Source: Larix kaempferi (lineage: Eukaryota; Streptophyta; Pinopsida; Pinales; Pinaceae). Taken from it: a stretch of DNA of 64,000 bases. The stretch lies in assembly GCA_027924585.1 (NCBI GenBank), contig BSBM01000092.1:7992001-8056000 (forward strand). The letters run 5' to 3'. The translations under genes were made by a program, and so were the position numbers. Below are positions 10,269 through 21,975 of this stretch, one piece after another (within the stretch, counting starts at the first letter, position 1; every line of letters starts with the position of its first letter). The notes beneath the pieces are model-generated. The model saw only the letters and a program-made list of their open reading frames with translations, was not told where the DNA came from and did no database searches.

Positions 10269-12090
10269 CTGGAGAAATTGTGTTTGCATGGTTTTTCACT
10301 AAAACCAAGGATCTTAAACTTCATATTAGTGTGTACTGTTACAATGCGGAGTCCTTTGAGCACTTGTTCTGTCTGAAATCAGGCAACAGAATTTGACATT
10401 TCAATTGTTAAAAAATAAAAATAAAAGTTGCATGACATAAATCCAAGGTAAGCGTGTCTCGAGTTACATTTTATGTTTTACCTTAGCCCAATTAATCTTC
10501 CATGGATTGTCAACATCTTGATTCGGCAACAAAAAATCAATGACAGCACTTTGGTTGATGAGCATTGTTGTTGACAGATGTACACAAAATGGTAAGAAGG
10601 CAGTAAAACTTCAAATATAATTCCTGTAGTAACTCTAAAATATGTAAAACATAAGAAATCATATTGATCATGATTGAATGCACGACAGGTTAAAACCCTT
10701 GCTAAGTATCATTTAGAAAATTAACTTGCTCAGCATATGACAGAAAGAAATTACATTGAAAGAAGCGTTACAATTCAACTTTATTTTTGAACAAAACTGA
10801 AAAGGCAAAATATTTAACAGAATATTTTAGCCACTAGTTCTTTTCTTGTTGGCCAGATTTGACTGTGTATCTCTATTGATTAAAACATGAAAATTGATAA
10901 TGAAAGTTAGCAAAAATGGATATCATTAACAGTTTTCTGATGCATTGACATTTTAAAAGAGCAAAAATGTGAAATTCTAAACTAATTTCGACGGCTACAT
11001 TTGAAAACTCTACTACTGAAATCAAGTCTCTACATTCCTCTGATGAGAATATCAAATTGCTATAGCTGGTTTGAATTCTGAATCCTTATTACTGGAACCA
11101 AGCTTCCATATTTCTCTGATAAGAATATCAACAAAAGGGAGTGTGCAAATTTGGATCTCTTTATTTGTGCATAGAGTTAAAAGAAATGTACCTTGAATAC
11201 TGAAACTTTTAAAAATTGAAAGCTAAGACACATGATAGAGAGAGGACCTTGTAGCTCAATTAGACAAGTATGCGTTGTAAGATCACCAATATTAACTAGT
11301 GTAGGGATTATGAAATGTGTTCACAGAGCAACGTCATGAAATGTAGCTTGAATATTTAATCTCTTAAAGCTACATACTAAAACATATAATAGAGAGATAA
11401 TCTTGTAACTCAATCAATATTTGCAAAGGAAAGAATTAACAAACGTAAGTAAGGAAGAAAAACTTACCTTCGTTTATTTCTTTTGTCATCAACAACAACA
11501 TTGCATTGAATGATATTGTTTCTAAGAGGCCCAACTCTAAACAAGTTCTTCCTCCCATCGAAAGCAAAATCTTTGCCACCTAGTTCAGTATGACTATATA
11601 TTTCTTTGACTTTATCCATAATTTTTCTACACAAGATTTTACTGGCAGATTCTTGTTCTTGACCCCCACGTTCAGCAGTTATTTTCACCTGAAATCGAAG
11701 GAAGGAAAATTATCATCTGCCTTAACAGAATCTAATAAATAAGACAGATAAGATAGACAATAGAATGTTGAACTTACTCACATTGTATTGGAACGAGTCC
11801 TAGACATTAGTAAAGCTTACTCTGAAGTGATTACAGAGTAATTTAACAGGTTTATCAGCTTGACCTTGTCCAGGTCGTTTGGTTAGAACATAATGCAAGA
11901 CCTCTGGCAGTTTCAGTGGCATTTAAGGAGGCAATGGAGGTGGGGGTGGCACATTTTCAACTCCCAAAGAAGGACCCAACTGTGGTTCCATTTGAGGAGG
12001 AATTTCGGGTGGTGTTGGAAGAATTTCAGTTGACTGAGTATAAGAAGGCTCTGGTTCATCATCCGGGTCTGAATTATTGTTGGTTTCCAT
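10269..12090 (-). pseudogene. Argonaute pseudogene (AGO4-like), N-terminal half
   Basis: Argonautes bind small RNAs; the AGO4 clade acts in nuclear RNA-directed DNA methylation. Exon 1 (12090-11782) encodes a Pro-rich leader (PPPPPLPP), then a stop, then KPVKLLCNHFRVSF, a second stop and the exon end at GT. Exon 2 (11688-11468) starts after TTTCAG and reads CRKIMDKVKEIY and GGKDFAFDGRKNLFRVGPL, the classic ArgoN block. A possible exon near 11018-10900 reads VAVEISLEF. An exon ending at 10482 reads LSTTMLINQSAVIDFLLPNQ (PAZ start), and one at 10372-10269 reads VTVHTNMKFKILGFSEKPC. The PAZ remainder, MID and PIWI are absent. At 10269 it joins an MCM3 exon directly. In-frame stops make it a pseudogene; its introns show it is not a retrocopy. 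Confidence 0.85.
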
Positions 12091-14400
12091 TTTAAAACCT
12101 GTTTTCAAAGTACATGAAAATTATGTGATTCACATTCCCAGAAACACATAAAACTTAAAGACTATGGACCAGAATCCAGATGATTTGTTTATTTTGGGTA
12201 GAAATAAATAAAACATTTTGTATATTACTTTGGTTAACAAACAACAAAGCCAACAAATATTCATGAGTACAAACTAGCAAACTGGATCAAAATTCTTTTA
12301 TCACATTCTAACATATCGTCAACTAATCACACCAACCCAAATTTCTTCAATCGCATTCAAATATACCCAAAAGTACAAGTTTTTGACCAATATCCAGATG
12401 ATTTTACGATTTTAATTATAATGAAAGAAAAATCACCGATTATTACAAAGAAAGCTAATGTCCAGAGAACAGAGCTAGCACTTGGGAGTCGAAAGCAATT
12501 TAACATAGATAAAATTTACTTTTAAGAGGATTTATATCTATTCAGTGACTGTTTTCAACACACTTGAGTAGATTTAAAACAAAAACATAATAAAAGGAGA
12601 ATGACCCAACAAGTCTTCCATCTGTATTTACAGGTATATATTATACTACACGAGAATTTGAACAACACACCCAAATGGCCATACCCATTACCCAACAAAG
12701 AAATCGAAGATGATTTTGATATTAGACTACAAACAAATAGGATGGTCTGTGAATTAATGATAAAAACCAACCTCGAAACTAGATACCAGCACACCAATAC
12801 TTCTTAAGAAACGAAAATGGATCTAAGAAAGATTCAATTGTTTTTATGAAATCACATATTTAATCAAGATAGCATTGAGTCAAATTGACTGATTGGGAAA
12901 AAAGCAGAAAGAATGAAAAATATGTCTATACGAATCGAAGTTGGCATAAAAACCCAGAGAATAATTCAGAGCTATAGTAAACGCAAACCAAAATATGAAT
13001 GGTCTAAAAATTATTGACAAACACCAAGCTCGGAGCCGGAGGAAAGCATTCATCCGCCTCCTGAGCAAAAACAAATCCAATTTAGAAACAATTGCTTTTA
13101 CAGAATCACATTTTTCAGGTGATTGATTCTAAAAATCATGATAACATAATCAAGCCAGCTTTTAAACCATCCATAGATCATTTTAAACTCAAACCGAACA
13201 CACAACATATACAAATGCAACACACCATTTCAGTACAAACTAGTAATTTGTTTGAAATCTATGTTGCAAAACCTACAACAAACCAAGGCAAGCCCAACAT
13301 AAGAAAATTGCTGCAATTAAACCAGTTTTTTAATCGGTTATTGATTCTAAATATGATATCAATATCAATACATGATGAACAATGTAGCAAGTAAGCAAAT
13401 CACTAAACATTTACAAATATAGAAAAAATCATCATTCGATTGTAGACAAATAGGATGGTCTGAAAATCATAGAGGAAAACTAACCTCAAGTCAGAGAGAA
13501 ATGCTGCTTAAAACGTTTTAACAGTCCTAAGCCAAAACAAACAGAACAGATAAATGATTATTATTGTTACAAGGCCATACATGTATTCAGCCATTGATTC
13601 TAGAAATCAAGAACATTTTCAAGAATCAGAAAGACACAAAAGCAAAGCAGTTACTGCTACATCACCACATTTGATTTAGCGACTGATTATAAATAGCAAG
13701 AAAGCATACAAGAATCAGCAAATGCAGAAGCAAAACAGTTTCTGTTACAACACTGCATATTTATCCAGCCATTGATAATGTAAATCAAGATAGCATTCAA
13801 GAATCAAGAACATTCAGAATCAAAACCAATAAGAATGAAACCCAAGAACTATAACCAAACCAAACTACTTGAAAACATAGCAGAAAGTTAGAAACCATCA
13901 TTAAGAGAAAACTAGAAAAATCATGGGACAAAGTCAAACTAAATGCACACCAAAGACTGAGCATTTCCAGATATTGAGCATCCGTAGATATAACAGAAAC
14001 AAAAAAGCCTCAAGCATAGATTAAATGTAGCTACTGTAACTCTACTAAAATAAAACTCCAAGATGACAAACAATCCATACCCATGTCAAATAAACTCCTA
14101 TTATGCTAAAAAATTGAAACCCAGCTCAGATAAAGCTCCAACAAACTAAAATAGTCAAAGCCAACTTAGATAAAGCTTGAAGAAGTTGACACATTCAAGC
14201 ACGCATCAAACAGAATTCAAAAATATGCAATGTACAATAGAAAAACATCAATTTTCAACAAAAATGCCAGAAGATAATTTGGATTCTAGTCCTTATTCTG
14301 AGATGGTTTTAGAATTCAGCTACAAAGAAGTACAATGGCCTGAAAAATCATTCAGAGAATCATTTCAGAGTTCTTACCAGACTGTGTAAAGAAAGAGATC
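12091..14400. other. Upstream region of the Argonaute fragment; AT-rich with local repeats
   Basis: No gene could be supported. The text ACAAATAGGATGGTCTG at 12733 recurs at 13447, within a longer imperfect duplication of about 700 bases offset. Three tandem copies of an 85-90 bp unit (GCCATTGATTCTAGAAATCAAGA, truncated here) lie at about 13566-13828. The open frames in this stretch are short and repeat-derived. Confidence 0.4.
13566..13828. repeat. Three tandem copies of a roughly 88 bp unit
   Basis: Each copy runs from GTTACTGCTACA-like sequence through CCATTGATT...AAATCAAGA to CAAGAATCAGAA and AAGCAAAACA. Copies begin near 13566, 13651 and 13739. Divergence is considerable, about one base in five by eye. 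Confidence 0.6.
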
Positions 14401-14620
14401 ATTGTCGCAGTGAACACTGTGATGGCTGGGAATCGGGAAGTGAGAAGGAAGAGTCTATGAACACACAATAGAGTGAAGTGGGCTGATCCCTGTAGGTTAT
14501 CACGATACAATCACTGTCATTGTGTAAGATTGTCTGATTTCATTTGGGTATTCAAAATATAATGAGACAATTAGAAGACATAAATAAGTGTATATGTACA
14601 AATTTGAGATAGAAAATGAC

Positions 14621-14748
14621 CTTATCTGTCAGCGCATGTTGATGTCTGGTTTTAGAATAATGAATGTACTTCTTCAAGAATTTAACAGTGATGTTCTCAT
14701 TTTTGGAATGCGTTGTTTTAGAGCATTCAGAAACAGCGACCATGATAC
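14621..14748 (-). pseudogene. MCM3: MCM3 exon fragment, copy 2
   Basis: This 128-base exon follows an ATCTTCAG acceptor and ends at GATAAG|GTCATT. It reads NITVKFLKKYIHYSKTRHQ and LTDK, a very close match to the plant MCM3 segment TxKFLKKYIHYAKxRxxPxLTDE that follows the AAA+ domain of this replicative helicase subunit. The flanking intron (14498-14620) is homologous to that of copy 1 at 10017-10141, so both derive from one duplicated genomic MCM3 segment. Exon B is missing here: the homology stops at GTAGGTTATC near 14500. The frame is intact but no other MCM3 exons were found nearby, so it is an isolated fragment. Confidence 0.8.
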
Positions 14749-15480
14749 CTGAAGATGTGATTAACTCTGCCCTTTCTTTCACAATTTGAGTTTTTTAACA
14801 AAGTTCAATTTTCATTCTTCCCAAACATGAAGAATGGACCAAAAATCCAAAGAATGACTTATATTCATTTTCTTCTGATCTATCTAGCTAAAGCTGAGAA
14901 TTAACTAGGAAAAAAAAATGATGAAAATGTACCTTAGGCAAGATAGGTAGCCTTTTTGATGAAATGAACTTATCCAAGATTTAGTATTTGTTTCAAGTCA
15001 CAACTGTAAATCCATAATCATGATCACAAGGGTAAATTCACTATTCTAACTCATAATGACAAGGGTAAATTCATGAAATAATTCCTATCTAGCTGGCATT
15101 GAGCAATATATGGTTTTCATATAGAGGCAAAGTTTGCACATTGCATGGCATTTTTCAGAAAACATTGCAAAGATTTGAATTGGAAAATCAGATTCAACAA
15201 TAATAAGCGGAATCCCAAATTTGAAACCAAAATCATTAGATAAAGAAAAAGCAAAGCAATTAGATGACCGAAATCATGAATCTAGTCAATATTATGTATC
15301 AATAATTCTATATCATTTTATACAGCTCTAACAGTTTTATAACCATGAAAGAGGTAGAGAAAAAACAATTTAGCAATATTTTAACGGAAGTTCTTTCAGT
15401 TGCATTAAGTTTATAAATATGTAAAAGGTTTTAAAACCACATAAATTTACAAAATGTATAATGAGAACATGCATTTGTTC

Positions 15481-15610
15481 AAGTCATGGCATATGCACTT
15501 TGCATCAAAAGCTAAGAGAAGTCACGCTTTGGAAAAATCTACAGCAGTGACAACATAACGCATATCGCAGTAGCATGTGCAGTTTCTATCATTCCTGCAT
15601 ATGGGCCGTG
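15481..15610 (-). pseudogene. Unidentified exon-like segment, copy 2 of 2
   Basis: Diverged duplicate of 8381-8520, in the same orientation, with one in-frame stop (reading NDRNCTCYCDMRYVVTAVDF then stop, then FDAKCICH). Its presence shows that the 8.3-10.3 kb and 14.5-16.0 kb stretches share at least two homologous blocks (this one and MCM3 exon A), now in a different order relative to each other. Confidence 0.4.
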
Positions 15611-15634
15611 CATTACTATCAGCAATTATGCAAA

Positions 15635-15976
15635 GAGTATAAAAACAGATATGAAAATAAGATATGTAGCAAATGCTAATTTAAATGAAAAACAAATACT
15701 GTTGACTGTTATATTTCTGTCTTTTTTTCTTTCCCATACATTGGCCATTGGAATGGACAAAATATTAAAAAAAAAACAATTGCAAGAGCTTTGTGATTAT
15801 GGAAAGAATATAAAAACAGATATGAAGATAAGATATGTAGCAAATGCTAATTTAAATGAAAAACAAATACTGTTGACTGTTATATTTCTCTGTCTTTTTT
15901 TCTTTTCCATACATTCGCCATTGGAATGGACAAAATATAACAAAAAAACAATTGCAAGAGCTTTGTGATTGACAGT
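15635..15976. repeat. Two-copy tandem duplication, period 171 bp
   Basis: The unit starting GAGTATAAAAACAGATATG at 15635 repeats from 15806 with only a few differences (GAATAT for GAGTAT, small changes in the T-runs). The high identity indicates a recent event. The 105-codon frame at 15651-15968 reads the same peptide twice and is a product of this duplication, not a gene. Confidence 0.9.
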
Positions 15977-16423
15977 AAACCGATGCAAAAGGAAAAAAAT
16001 CTATTAAAAGTGAACATGATTTTGGTAATCTTATACTTGGGATGACTCCTCTGCTTTTATTAGGCTCAGTGCTTTTTGCAATCTTCAAATAAATGAACTC
16101 AGTAACAAAAGTGAACTTCAGATACATTAAAATTGAATCTTCAAAAAGCCGTTGAAGGTTATTATTGATTAAACAATAAATAGGACAACTGACAAGTATA
16201 TAAGCAATGAACATGATTACAATGCAAGGGTTGTGTGAATGGGAAGAGAAAAATTATTTAAAATTGTGTGTATTTTATAAAAAACAGGTTCAAATAAATC
16301 ATAAAAGAAGTTGCAATAGAGAGTGTTTGTAATCTATTTTGAAATATTGAATCGAAGCTGAAACAATTGAAAAATTGTTCAAAGTGTTTGAACAAAAAGG
16401 AAAATTATGATCATACCTTTTGT

Positions 16424-18447
16424 TCAATTTTTTTTGACTTCGACAATTCTGTTGTTCATTGCCAAAGTGTAAAGCCCTTGTTGCTTCAATTTGCGAGGAT
16501 TGTAAATGGCTGAGGAAACACTATTGGAGTATTGTTCATAAGAAATAGCTAGAACATCGGGACAACATTCTTTTAATTGTGTGCCTCGAAGTGTACATTC
16601 AATAGTCCCTTCTTCAGTCTCTAGCTTACATTGTAATATATGTTCATAAGTAGTTGGTGTTTCACGATTGCAAAATGTACAAAAAACGGTGCTTTGTATC
16701 ATTGGAAGTTTACACTGTGTGCAAATGCAGTGGTAGGGTGGTGCAAAAACATTTTTTACTTTCAATGTCCCATATACCTGTTCTAGGCAAGTAAACAGAA
16801 AACATAAAAAAACATTGCAATGACCATGTTTTGATACAAAGGCCATGCTAGGAAAAAGCACAGAATCGAATCTATGAAAACATGTTTGCAAATGCAGGTT
16901 TTGCAACATGGTGTTTGAAAACATATCATTGTAATGAGTTGTGTTGCTGCTAATTGGAATACTAAATTTGGAACTGTAAAAAAGACATTTTGACAAGTAA
17001 AAAGTCTATATTTTCTTTATATCAGAAGTAGAAAACTTTGATGTCAATAATGCAGTAGGCTGAACATTTAAGAAAAAATAAAATTTGTTTTGATAACTAT
17101 GAAATTGCTGAAACTACATATAAAGAACTTGCTTAATTGATAATGAAATGACAAAAAAACATTTCAAGTGACATTACAGGAGACATTGTTCATATCTCAC
17201 CTGTGTTTTAGCTTCAATTATTGGAAGCAAACTTTGTATTGCGAATTCATCATTTAGGGGATCTATAAAAGTTGCTTGTGAAGCCTTCATAAGATGAGTT
17301 CCTTTTGCACCCGGTCTTACGATATTTTTTATTAGATACAGAGGCGGTTCGTCAAGTGCAAGTTGTTGTTGCACTCGGACAAAGAAATTTGTATAGCTTT
17401 CATTAACCTGAAACTGAACATGAATAACTGAAGAAGAATTAGTGAAGGGGGGATGGGAATAGATAAATATTTTTTGTTATGGGTTCTATCTTTTTTTTTT
17501 GTATATCCATCTAGCAGTAGATACAGCAGGAAAGAAAAAACATAAAAAATGAAATCAAATATAGTGAAAAAAAATTGTTTAAAGAGAATCCACTTTACAG
17601 TTGCATAATCGTTTGTACTTTCACCATCTCTTATGTAGAAGTCCAATTGCTTATTGTTGTATTCACAGGCAACAACTATGACTGCAACAGAACCAACGAC
17701 ATATGTCTCATCTGATGTAACCAGCTCATTGATTGTTGTATCTGGTGGAAGACAATGCATTTTGCATACTTGGTCAATTGTCTCTATGATAGTTGTTGGC
17801 AATATCGCTATTGAATTTATTGCATCTCCTCGGTCATATTGACCTTTCTTTTTCAGTTCAAAACCAGAAATTCTGACACTTTTGCTAGGAAAAAAGAAAT
17901 TGCCAAAGCGATTTATCAAACTATCATTAATTGTAACTGTCATTGTCATCAATCCATTTTTGTCAACAACATCTGCATGTAGAATCTTTGTCTTAACAGG
18001 AGAGTTTTGATTACGATTTTGTGCAGGTCCATAGACAACCAAAACATCCCCCTCAAATACATGCCTATGTGTTGCAGTACATAGCTGTATTATTGATGAT
18101 GGTTCAACTGCCATTTGCTTTAATCTGTGCACATTTAAAAATATCAAAAAGTGAAAGAACAAATGGATTAGTCTTTGATTGAATGTTGAATTTTGTATCG
18201 AATACACTAAAATGAAACTAGTAGAGAAGCTGAACTAGATGCTTCATTCAAATGTTTGAATTTGTGTTAGGTACAAGATGAAACAATGTAGTCAAAAATA
18301 TTGAATGAACAAAGCTGTTGGATAGGAACATTACTTCTCAGGACTATTTGTTGGCTGCGACAGTATTCCCATTGCAATAGTCTCTGGAGCATCTTGTGAA
18401 GAAGAAACATTTCTTTCTGTTGAAGGACTGTCTGATGTCGTAGACAT
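16424..18447 (-). CDS. RPA1-like single-stranded-DNA-binding protein, four exons
   Basis: Replication protein A large-subunit-like. Joining 18447-18335, 18124-17599, 17407-17201 and 16777-16424 at GT-AG borders gives an uninterrupted 399-codon frame, starting MSTTSDSPSTER and ending VEVKKN. Residues about 45-165 form an OB fold resembling DBD-A (VLVVYGPAQNRNQ, FPSKSVRISGFELKKKG). About 175-280 resemble DBD-B (YVVGSVAVIVVACEY, then LYLIKNIV). About 285-399 resemble the zinc-ribbon DBD-C (CTQCKLP...CTFCNRE, a CxxC...CxxC site). Cellular RPA1 is about 600 residues with an extra N-terminal domain, which is lacking here. Plant Helitrons commonly carry shorter RPA-like genes. The helicase/EEP remnant lies just upstream on the same strand (EEP part ends at 18643). 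It might continue beyond 16424 if the A-run before the stop is a frameshift, since a donor-like AAAAGGTATG follows. Confidence 0.75.
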
Positions 18448-18642
18448 AGCTAAATTCTCTCCTTGGTTGAAAATATTGTTTCTGATTAGTTGTTTTTTTG
18501 AAATGTTGTATTTTTTTTTCTTTTCAATTTGCACATCCAATGAAGACTCAGAGCATGTTAAAATATTCAAGAATATATTTCAAATAGAAAAGCATCTTAA
18601 AAAAAGACAAAAAACAAGAAAGACAAAAAGCTGTATCAGTTC

Positions 18643-19026
18643 TTATATGCAAGTTGTAGGTACTGATAAGATAGTAGTAAAATGATCTGACCAATATGCA
18701 TCGGAAATGGTAAATGAAAGCCTGTCAATGTCTATGTTTGTCCAAAAATGGTCAATCATAGAACCATATTCTGTTGTAGGTATGTTTGTTTTTAACTTTA
18801 GACATTTACTCTGCATAAACAATTCCAACTTCCTTTTCGATATTGTTTCTTTGTACATGTCAATGTTAAAGTCACCAGTTATTATGGTTAGCATTTTCTT
18901 GTTGTTTTGTAAGATAACAGAGTCCAAGACATCAATAAGGTTGTTAACAAGATTATTTGGTTTGTTATAAATATTGACAAGCTGGAGAATATTGTCAGGG
19001 AGCATAATGTAAGTGAGGAATATCAA
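18643..19026 (-). pseudogene. EEP endonuclease domain, C-terminal part (Helitron-associated)
   Basis: The frame carries the second half of an endonuclease/exonuclease/phosphatase fold: LQLVNIYNKPNN, then TIITGDFNIDMY (catalytic GDFN), GSMIDHFWTN (the IDH region) and WSDHFTTIL (the SDH motif). These are all the late catalytic motifs of AP-endonuclease-like nucleases of the kind fused to helicases in Helentron-type Helitrons. The first half is found 3 kb upstream at 21976-22398. An in-frame TAA precedes 19026, so the two halves are joined only by an intron or are separated by an insertion. The end (SVPTTCI) lies about 200 bases before the RPA-like start at 18447. Confidence 0.75.
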
Positions 19027-20479
19027 TTAGGTGTCGAGCGAGGAATATCAACTGATTTTGCCTTGCCCTTCCAGGATATATATAATATTTTTATGGTTAA
19101 TTGACAGCACAATGAACTAAAGAAATGCTAATTTCTTGTGAAAGGTGGTGTTTGAGAGCCTGGACAATAGTGAGCCTTCAGATGTTTTTAGATCATTATA
19201 GATATAAACTTCACTAATTTAGTTGCGAGCTTATATGTTTAAAACAAGCAAATACATAATTATTAAGCACCATGTTGAATATCAATACATAGCATGAACA
19301 ATGGCTTGAAGGACATGACAACATGTTGCACCTCACAATTTACCCCAGTATACAAATATCCAAATGCATATTTGTAACCACCGAGATAGGTTTTTATGTC
19401 ATTTGCATTCAAAGGTAGAAAACATAGAGCACATGCACATGTAATAAAGTAACAGTTTCCCAACTTCCATGCAGTTAGATGCTGTGATTACAGTGCAGGG
19501 TTATAAACATTTCTTGAATGATGTGAGCAAAAAGTCCGTGTGCAAAAAAAAATTTAATAAAAAACAAGAATGCCATAACAATCAAACACCTTTAAGGTAG
19601 TATGTGCCCTCCCTGTATAGCTAATAATACTGAACACAATTCACATTAGTTCCACAGCACAAATTCCAATAGAAACAATAAAAACAAATTTCCAGGAAAA
19701 AGAATTCCATGGATATACATTAGTCAGTCTAAATACTTACCTCTTGAAACCAAAAACTCCAAAAGTACAACCCATAAGTTCTTAACACAGGCTCTTTGGT
19801 ATATTCAAAACTGTTATAATGAGTTACACTGACAAGCAAACTAAAACGATAAACTATTAATATTCAGTAACATGTAATAAAATAAACATATATATCATAT
19901 AACAAAAATAGAGATATAGTTTAAGATACCAACCTGGGTGTGAAACTATTCTTGAAAATATACTCAGAAGTGTTACTTTCAGAAAAGACTGTTTGTGCCT
20001 CGGAGAGGTCAGTCTTCTTTAGGAACCAGCTAACCCTACAAGAGGGTGTGTACAAACCAGAGAGAGAGAAATGACTGGAGTTAATTAGGTCAATGACAGT
20101 CAAGCACAGTACATAACTCAACATAAATAAAGTCACAAAAATTATAAACCTCAACCAAGTCTCAGCATAAAAGAAGTGATTATCAGCACACCACAACTGA
20201 TCATAGGTGATCAAAGTCAAGTACTCTATAAGACCAAAAATTCAACAAGGTGGTATAAAAAAAATGAAGGAGGGTAAATGTTCGCATTAACCACAAGTCA
20301 AAGACAAGGCACCAAAAGTCCAATAATAACTCAATCAAGGTGGAGAAGGTACAACAAGTATTTAATAATTCAATCAGTAACAAGTAATAAAATAAACATA
20401 TTGATCATATAACAATAAGAGAGGTATAGTTGAAGATCTCCATGTCAACATTAAACCAAAAATACGACAGCATAGATGT

Positions 20480-20632
20480 CCATGGTAATTTGTTCCATCC
20501 AAACCTATCAAGTGTACTTTTAGGTCAACAGTATTCTTTTCTCCGAATTGTAGCTATAGTTTGGAGTCAAGAATACTGCTGACCTAAAAGTATACTTGAT
20601 AGCTTTGAATGGAAACCATTTTCAATGTTGAT
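20480..20632. repeat. Inverted repeat (hairpin), arms about 60 bp
   Basis: CTATCAAGTGTACTTTTAGG and following CAACAGTATTCTT on the left pair with AAGAATACTGCTGACCTAAA and AGTATACTTGATAG on the right, with a central loop of about 25-30 bases. Only a few mismatches occur in the inner 45 bp. It could be a MITE or a small-RNA precursor; the sequence alone cannot decide. Confidence 0.8.
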
Positions 20633-20695
20633 GCCACTACCCTCCTTATTGTCTTACAAAAAGGCATGAAAATGAGGAAAAAGACTTAAAATTGT

Positions 20696-21052
20696 GGACT
20701 TCACCTTCAAAGAGTTCCTTACAATCACATTGATACGATGTCCCACAACCATTTCTCTTGACACCCACTCTTCATTCATTCTGTATGCATTTCAGTATGC
20801 AACCGTCTCAGATTCTCACTGCGTTTTCCCTCAATTAGTTTATCAATTCAGTATGACCCACAACCGCTGGCAACACTCCTCGGATGGCGGGCATGGGTCA
20901 TACCGAATTGATAAACTAATTGAGGGAAAACACAATGAGAATCTGAGACGGCTGCATAGTGAAATGCATACAGAATGAATGAAGAGTGGGTGTCAAGAGA
21001 AATGGTTGTGGGACGTCGTATGAGAAGAAATGGTAATGGGAATTGAAAGGTC
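20696..21052. repeat. Large inverted repeat (hairpin), arms about 150 bp
   Basis: From ACGATGTCCCACAACCATTT (20735) through CTCAATTAGTTTATCAATTC to GTATGACCCA, the left arm is almost perfectly complementary to the right arm, which runs TGGGTCATACCGAATTGATA through to AATGGTTGTGGGACGTCGT (ends about 21019). Weaker pairing continues to about 20696/21052. The loop is about 30 bases (CCGCTGGCAACACTCC region). The two overlapping reading frames on opposite strands here encode the same peptide because of the palindrome and are not genes. Confidence 0.9.
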
Positions 21053-21975
21053 AAATTAAATTTGCATGGTGGTAATAAACTACACTTGTGTCTTCCATTG
21101 TCAGCTGTACTTCAAGCCTGAAGGTGGTAGCGTTGGGACCCATGACCCTTAGAACCAAGGGTATGCTCCAAATGTGGCCAAACAACCGTAGTACTGTATA
21201 AGAGCAAAACTTCAACAAGGTGGTTTTAAAAAAGTTACTCAAGGAGGGTAAATGACCCCATTAAACACAAGTGAAAGATAAGGTACCACAAGACCAATCA
21301 TATCTCAATCAAGGTGGGGAAGGTACAACCAGTCATATCTCTCTCAAATGTACGGCCGTCCAATATAGCCTAAAAGTTCATCATCACAGTATAAGGAAGG
21401 GTGGTGGGATGCCAAATAAAAATATCCCTCATTTCTCTCTATTGATCAAATAACAATAAGAGAGGTGCCATTGAAGATCTACACGTCAACATTAAACCAA
21501 AAATCAGATCTGAAGTGTGGGTACAAATATAGTACCTTGTACTATAGAAAATAAAAGCCACCTGTGTTACCTTTCAATTTAGCAATATGGTCTACAGAAG
21601 CGAAATTTCCTCATAATTACCATTGAAATTTCTGACTAGCGCTAAAGCAATAGTAAAAGAATTTATAACATAATTTTGATCTCTATCAACTTCAGCACTC
21701 CTGTGTGGTCCCTGTGCTGAAGTTGGTCCTCGAGATGTAAGTTGCTTACACAGATAACCATTGCATGACTGCATAATCTTCTAAACACATATAAAGTAGA
21801 TAGGAAACACCAAACATTAAATGTGATACATACCCTGGCTTTGTCTTGCATATTTCTTTCCTATGGCTTAATTTATGAGGATGTATGTGCTGTTATAGTC
21901 TTATCCTGTAGCTAGATCTAGTGCTTGAACCATATCAAGGAAATTACAATTTGCAAACATCTTCAATCAAATGAA

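Larger units (their letters stand above)
19027..21975. other. Three-kilobase interval splitting the EEP domain; hairpins and direct repeats
   Basis: No gene was supported. It is either a long intron or a composite insertion. It contains two long inverted repeats (20480-20632 and 20696-21052) flanked by an imperfect direct duplication: a block from about 20223 (AACAAGGTGGTATAAAAA, GAAGGAGGGTAAATG, AATCAAGGTGG) recurs from about 21207, and the block ending GTCAACATTAAACCAAAAAT (about 20375-20462) recurs at about 21430-21505. A third partial copy lies at 19866-19930. The arrangement looks like a mobile, foldback-type repeat. Confidence 0.5.

Noticed and set aside
15651-15968. 105-codon frame encoding a repeated peptide
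   Set aside because: Explained by the 171-bp tandem duplication.
20694-21054. Two frames on opposite strands with nearly the same peptide
   Set aside because: An artefact of the large palindrome at 20696-21052.
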